NCBI GenBank assembly: GCA_023055505.1
Contig: JALIRH010000043.1
Span: 1,622,001-1,686,000 of the forward strand
Origin: Callipepla californica brunnescens
Lineage: Eukaryota; Chordata; Aves; Galliformes; Odontophoridae
Length of the DNA: 64,000 nucleotides
Direction: 5' to 3'
The notes under the pieces are model-generated. The model saw only the letters and a list, made by a program, of their open reading frames with translations, ran no database searches and had not been told where the DNA came from. The stretch's first letter is position 1; each line of letters opens with the position of its first letter. Both the position numbers and the translations under genes were made by a program. Positions 59,091 to 64,000 of the stretch are shown piece by piece.

Positions 59091-60187
59091 GCCCTCACGT
59101 CCCCCGGCCCCGGCAGGGGCTCCTCGTGCCCAGCAGCCCCAGCAGCTCGGCTCTTTGCCTCCGCTCCCTTCGGGCGCTGCTCTGAGCCCACGCTTCCAGC
59201 TCCATCAGCTCTGTTTGAGCCCACGGTGCCGTGGGCTCTCAGGGCACCCCGTCCCCGCCGCCAGCTCAGCGCCGTGACGCTGTTCATCCCCGTGGATGCT
59301 TCTCTCTCCCGAGCTCCGTCGCCTCGCCCCGGCGCTGCGGGACGTGACACGCATTCACTCCGTTCCCCGCTCCTCCTGTCCCGCGTGGGCCCCCCACGGG
59401 GCCGGCTCTCCCCGCACGTCGGGGCACAGCGGAGGTTTCCCCTCGGGGCGGGGGAAGGAAGCGCAGCTTCACGCCGGCTCCTCTCTGTTTGTTTGCTTCG
59501 CGGATGACTCATTCCCAAAGCGCTGCGCGTCCCCGCTGCCCCCCACCGGTTCGCACCGCACCGCCGCGACCACCGGCTGCCGCCCCCGAGACCCCCGTCC
59601 CACGCGGGTGGCACCGCGTGGGTCTGCGCGGTGGGGAAGGCTCCGCAGCGCCGTGGGCAGGGTTAAGGGGACCCGGCCGCGTGGCCGTGGGCAGCGCGGG
59701 ACCGGGCCGAGCCGCGGGGCACGGAGCCAGGCCGAGCTCAGCAGAAGCAGCGCTGCGGGGCAGGGCCGGGGCGGCTGTCGCAGTCATTGCGAAAGCGATT
59801 CTGGCGAGCGGGGCCTGGGAACGGGCTGCGGGCTGCGAGGGGGCAGCGGCCCCGCCTCGCTTTGTCCCACGGCGGCCCGGCACCTCCCCACCGCCCCACC
59901 GACCGCGGCGTGGGGCAGCACCGCGACCCACGCGGAGCACCGCTGGGACCCCGCTTGCTCCGGCCGAGGGCGCAGGGGTCGGGAGCGGCAGCGCGAAGCC
60001 CCTCCGCGGCCACTCCGTGCCCCGGGACGGCACCGCGTTCCGTGCCCCGATCCTATACCGGGCGGGGATGCTCCGGGGCAGAGCTGAGCACCGCAGCCCG
60101 GGGGCAGCGCACCGGCTCGGCCAGCACAGCTGGCACCACCCGGAACACCCCGGGAAACGTGCCCGAGCCTGAACCCCGAGCTCAGCG

Positions 60188-60439
60188 TGACTCACGGCGT
60201 GCGCGGTGCCACCCCGAGCAACCGCAGCCGCCTCGTCCCGAGAGCCCGACAGCGTGCGGCGGCCCAGGGCGGGGGGTGCAGCCCGGAGCCCCTACCCCAG
60301 CACCCCAAAGGGAACCCCCCCCCCCCTCCGTGGCCGGCCGTGCAGGCTCCACGTGGCCGCACGACGGCAGGGGCCGGCGGGGGGTGGGGAGCGGCAGGAA
60401 TCCAGCACTGAGTCACCGCTTCCTCTGAGCCGTGAGTCA
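60188..60439. promoter_or_regulatory. triple AP-1 site cluster
   Basis: TGACTCA at 60188-60194 and TGAGTCA at 60409-60415 and 60433-60439. The last is the centre of a 15-bp palindrome GCCGTGAGTCACGGC; the first has similar flanks, GCGTGACTCACGGC. CpG dinucleotides abut both palindromic sites. Confidence 0.5.
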
Positions 60440-60518
60440 CGGCGGCAGCGCAGAAGGCGACGCGGGGCCGGAGCGGTGCGCGGGGATGCGCGCGAGGGCA
60501 GCTCGTGCACGCGCACTT

Positions 60519-60535
60519 GTGTGTGTGTGTGTGTG
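60519..60535 (+). repeat. (GT)n microsatellite
   Basis: About eight GT dinucleotides. Simple repeat. Confidence 0.85.
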
Positions 60536-60853
60536 AGCCTCGGCCCCGCGTGCAACGAGTGCAAGTAGCACGGACACGCGTGCGTTGCGTGCACAGAGCC
60601 GTCCCACGTGCGCGCAGCACAGCCCACCCGTGGGGCACGGCACAGCGCGGGGACCCCGAGGAGCAGCTCTCTCCCCCCCCCCCCACCCCAAACCCCTCGC
60701 ACTCTCGTGGCCGTGCACACGCACACGCCCGCCCCGCCCCCTCCCCCAACCGCAGGGCCCCGCGTGGGGGCCGCCCTCGCAGTGTGGCTGTGGGTGGGGC
60801 CCCCCCTCGCCTACGTGGCGGCCTGAGCGCTGCGGGGGTAAAGCGGGGGGGAT

Positions 60854-60875
60854 GGGGGGGGGGGGGGGGGGGGGG
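60854..60875 (+). repeat. 22-bp poly-G run
   Basis: An uninterrupted run of 22 G, the longest in the window. Similar runs lie at 38316-38335 (20 G), 31334-31352 (19 G), 61126-61145 (20 G) and 32676-32696 (21 C). Confidence 0.9.
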
Positions 60876-60939
60876 CACCCTGCGGCCCTGCCAACAAACG
60901 GACCCCCCCGGAGCGGCTCCCCCGGGCAGCGCCCGAGAC

Positions 60940-61160
60940 CCCCGGAGCTGCGGGAGCGCCACGGCGCATGCGCAGTGCGTGCGTGGGAAGCACGGGGGGC
61001 ACTGCCCACGCCGCGGGAGCTCGGGCGGTTGCCACGGCAACGGACCTCCCTCGCGCCGCAGTGAATGAATGAGGCGGGAGCGCGCGCGCCGGGATCTATG
61101 AATGAACGAACGCGCGGCGCCGCGCGGGGGGGGGGGGGGGGGGGGCGGAGGCGCGCAAAG
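60940..61160. promoter_or_regulatory. CpG island with NRF1 site and RFX X-box
   Basis: A perfect NRF1 consensus GCGCATGCGCA lies at 60964-60974, and a palindromic RFX X-box GTTGCCACGGCAAC at 61028-61041, 54 bp apart in dense CpG sequence. This combination is typical of a housekeeping or ciliary-type TATA-less promoter. No coding exon is visible on either side, so the transcript and its direction are unknown. Confidence 0.55.
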
Positions 61161-61168
61161 CCCGGAGT

Positions 61169-61222
61169 GGATCGGCGGTGCGGAGCGGATCGGCGGTGCG
61201 GAGCGGATCGGCGGTGCGGAGC
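61169..61222 (+). repeat. 18-bp perfect tandem triplication
   Basis: Three exact copies of GGATCGGCGGTGCGGAGC. CpG-rich; lies directly beside the 20-G run and the NRF1/RFX island. Confidence 0.95.
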
Positions 61223-61838
61223 GGAGCGCGGGGTTCTGCTTTGTCACATCCCCGCACCACAAGCATCCACCACGCGTGGCCCGACTCCGAGGCGCAGCAG
61301 AGCCCTCCCCCCCCCCCCCCCCGGCTATGGGTCCCTGCTCTGCTGCCGGCGTGGGGCCGCTGTGGGCGGACACGGGAGCTGTGGTCACTGCCCGCGTGGC
61401 ACATCCCAGCCCCGCGTGTCCCATCGCGGCCTCGGAGCGCACGAGGCCGCCGACAGAACCCCCCCCCCCCCATGGGCTCATGGGGGGCTTTCCCGTCCCG
61501 CAGCCCCCGGGGTCTCTCCGCTGTGCTGGGGAGGGCACACAGTGCCCGGGGTACAGCCGGGCCCCCCCTCAGCCCCTTTAACTGCGCCCTGCCCGGCTCC
61601 GCGCACCGCATCGAGGCGGGGCTGTCCCAGCGGCCCTTCCCCCCCCCCCCCCCCCGCGATAACACCGGCGGTTCCCAGAAGGAAGGATGGAGGAGGGTGG
61701 CACCGCCTTATCTTCCCAGCAGGGTCTGGGTCAGCCCTCGCTGTCATCGTCCCCAGAACAGCCCGTTCCCAGCACGGGGCCGCCGGAGGAAGCGGCGTTA
61801 CAACGCGGGGAGGGGGCATTCCGGGGCTGCGTGGGGGC

Positions 61839-61845
61839 TGACTCA
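61839..61845. promoter_or_regulatory. AP-1/ARE site
   Basis: GCTGACTCAGC surrounds TGACTCA and satisfies TGACNNNGC. It is the last of eight such sites between 57153 and 61845. Confidence 0.45.
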
Positions 61846-62164
61846 GCCCCGCACCGCGGCCACACACGCAGCGCCGCACGAGGAAGCACACGCGTGTGCG
61901 TGGCGTGCACGCGCAGCGGCACAGCCGTGCGCACGTACACGCACACACGGAGTCCCATGCACACTCACACCCGTGCACTACACACACACACGCGCGCGTG
62001 GGGGGGGTGGGGGGGGAGCACCCCCACGCCGCCGTGCAACCTCCACCTGCAGCCACCGCACACGGGGACCCCCGCAGCCCTCACGTCCCCATTTCCCGCA
62101 CCCGGGGGGGGGGGGGCACAGCCCCCGGCAGTCTGCAGCGGGGGTGTGCGCGGGGCCGAGCACC

Positions 62165-62250
62165 GCCGGGGCTGCGTCACCCGCTCTGACGCATCGCTAC
62201 CTGTGGGTCCCGCCGCTATATATAGCCCCACGCACGCCCCATCTGCTCTC
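62165..62250. promoter_or_regulatory. candidate TATA core promoter with ATF/CREB-like half-sites
   Basis: GCTATATATAGC gives a palindromic TATA element at 62216-62225. About 35-50 bp before it on the plus strand are TGCGTCAC and TGACGCATC, which resemble ATF/CREB half-sites. A plus-strand start would fall near 62250. No recognisable open frame follows, and a minus-strand reading is equally possible because the TATA element is symmetrical. Confidence 0.4.
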
Positions 62251-62998
62251 GCAGCGCAGCGGCTGACGGCTCGCCAGGGGAAGGGAGCTTGGGGGGGGAG
62301 GGGGGAGGGGAGCTTGGGGGGGAGGGGAGGACGACGCGCTGGCTTGTGTCCCCCCACCCCCAACTCTGCCTCGGGTGGCCCTGGGCCAGCCCCCCCAAAA
62401 TCTCGGCATGGCTCAGGAGCTGTGGGGGGGGGGGGGGAGCGCAGTGGAGCGGTGCCACGGGGGCAGTGCCGCGGCCTCAGGGCCACGCGGGTGTCACGCG
62501 CGCTCCTCGAGGTCCTCATCAACGCAGTGACGCGCCGGTGCTGCCCTCTGGTCACGCGTGGAGACCCCCCTCCCCCCCCACGTACACACACAACGTCACT
62601 GTGGGTCCCACACCGCAGCTGGACGGCGTCCCCACGAGCTGGGACGTCGGGGACGGAGCGCTCCGCTCCCCGTGCAGCCGAACCGGGCCTCCCAGTACGA
62701 CCAGTGCTGCTTCCCAGTACAGCGCTGCAGCCGTGACCCCCATCCCAGAGCCGGCACGGGGCGGGCGATGCGGAGGAGGTGCGTGGCCGTCCCCCAGGAG
62801 CGGGCTGGGCTCCGTGCCCCTGGCTCCGCGTCCCCCGTGATATCACCGCCCCGGCACGCCGCGCTGCTCCGCCGGCTGCGAAACGGAGCCAGGAAAAGGG
62901 AGGGGGGGTTGGAGGGGGGGGGGAGGCCCAGCGCACCCATCCCGCAGCTTGGAGCCGCGGTGCACACGCGTGGGGTTGTGGCACGGCGGTTTGAAGCG

Positions 62999-63029
<31 letters not shown>

Positions 63030-64000
63030 CCATCCCCCCCCCGTCCCGTGCGTGCAAGTGGGCTCTGCGCGCACACGCGTGCACGGGGCCCCTGGGATAT
63101 GTGTGGGGTGGAGGAGGGCGGCTGCGGGCGGTTCGGGCGAGCGCTGTGGGGCCGGGCTGGGAGCGGTGTGGGGCTGGGAGCGGTGTGGGGCTGGGGCGGG
63201 CTGGAGGCCGCCGGCCGGCCGTGGGGGGGGGGTGGGGTGAGACATTCCTTGCGGCGCTTGTTATTTTATCTGGTTCAAAGTCAGTTCCTGGAATGTTTTT
63301 AATTCCAGGATCCCGTCCCTGCGCCGGCAGTTCCCGCTCCGGCCCCCCCCCCCCCCCCCCACCAGCCCCAAACCCCGACCGCCTCCGCGCCCCACGCTGG
63401 GGCTGCAGGGCCGCAGCCCAGCCCCACGCCGTGCCCCACAGCCGCGGGGCCCCACGGAGGGGCTGAGCCCACGGCTGCACCCAGACCTGCGTGGGTGCGG
63501 GGGGAGGAGTGGCAGCTGCGCACCCCCCCCGAGGCGAGGAGTCGGGTCGGGCTGCACCCACGGGTGCCCCTCAGCCCCACGCGGGGGGTCGGGGTTCACC
63601 CCCGCAAGCGCGGTGGGACCCCGCTGCCGGCAGACGCCGTGTTCCTGGCTCCTGCCAAGGACACGCAGCAGCGCATCGCCCACCCGGTGTCTGGCACAGC
63701 CGCGCCAGCGCCGTCTCTCTCCAGCAGCCACCGCCGGGTGCCCGGCACCGCAGCACCGCGGGGATGGGGGCTCAGCCCCACGGGGACCCACGGGCACGCA
63801 GCACACGGGGCTGAGCGCGCAGATGGCAGCGTGCACTGCCGTGCGGTGGGTTAGGTGGCACGAGCCCTCGTGTGCGGCTGTGGGGTGCAAGGAGCGGGAC
63901 GTGCAAGGGGCTGGCACAGGGCTGTGGGTGCACGCCGGCCCCACGGGTGTGACGGGAGGGCCGTGGCACCACAGTTCTCACCGCGGCGGGTGTTGCCCGA
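62251..64000. other. GC-rich terminal segment, no gene recognised
   Basis: Rich in G and C homopolymers and CACA-type tracts, with a short AT-rich patch at 63240-63310 (TTGTTATTTTATCTGG, GGAATGTTTTTAATTCC). None of the open frames resembles a known protein. Confidence 0.4.

Noticed and set aside
60192..61538. 448-codon minus-strand open frame at 60.2-61.5 kb
   Set aside because: It crosses poly-G runs, the 18-bp triplication and CA-type repeats; composition is GC-driven and no domain is recognisable.

Overview
The window is vertebrate nuclear DNA, most likely from a bird. It has three multi-exon protein genes with GT-AG introns, CpG-island promoters, poly(A) signals, interspersed-repeat relics and many GC-rich minisatellites. 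All three genes lie on the minus strand, in the order EFNA2 (3898-30977), FAM174C (45044-45565), CIRBP (49447-51014). This is the gene order of human 19p13.3 (MIDN-CIRBP-FAM174C-EFNA2), read backwards here. The very high GC content, long G and C homopolymers, dense minisatellites and compact genes fit an avian microchromosome; established synteny would point to the chicken chromosome 28 type. Species cannot be fixed from the sequence alone; a galliform is plausible.

Region by region. 1-2050 is downstream of EFNA2: a minisatellite, an AT-rich conserved-looking block and a 10-bp satellite. 2050-31550 is EFNA2, a GPI-anchored Eph-receptor ligand. It has four coding exons, a 1.8 kb 3' UTR and a 24.4 kb first intron. 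That intron holds an interstitial telomere-like array next to exon 2, CCCAT and other minisatellites, a MIR-like SINE relic, and a series of AT-rich, TAAT-rich islands that look like developmental enhancers. 31.5-42.3 kb is intergenic DNA with more such islands. 42.3-45.6 kb is FAM174C, a small single-pass membrane protein gene with two candidate poly(A) sites. 45.6-47.1 kb is a minisatellite-bearing spacer. 47.15-51.55 kb is CIRBP, a cold-inducible RRM/RGG RNA-binding protein. Its 3' portion (47.1-49.9 kb) is strikingly AT-rich and carries, beyond the main terminal exon, two further splice-bounded segments and a poly(A) signal, which fits an alternative 3' end. 51.6-52.2 kb is the CIRBP promoter, with a TATA box, three CCAAT boxes and a 12-bp inverted repeat.

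52.2-64 kb holds no recognisable coding exon. It carries a CR1/L3-type LINE relic, eight AP-1/ARE-type sites within 4.7 kb, a CpG island with a perfect NRF1 site and a palindromic RFX X-box, and a palindromic TATA element with ATF/CREB-like half-sites. MIDN, expected upstream of CIRBP, is not seen. Exon coordinates were derived by hand from splice consensus plus reading-frame continuity. Enhancer calls are inference from base composition and have not been tested by alignment.
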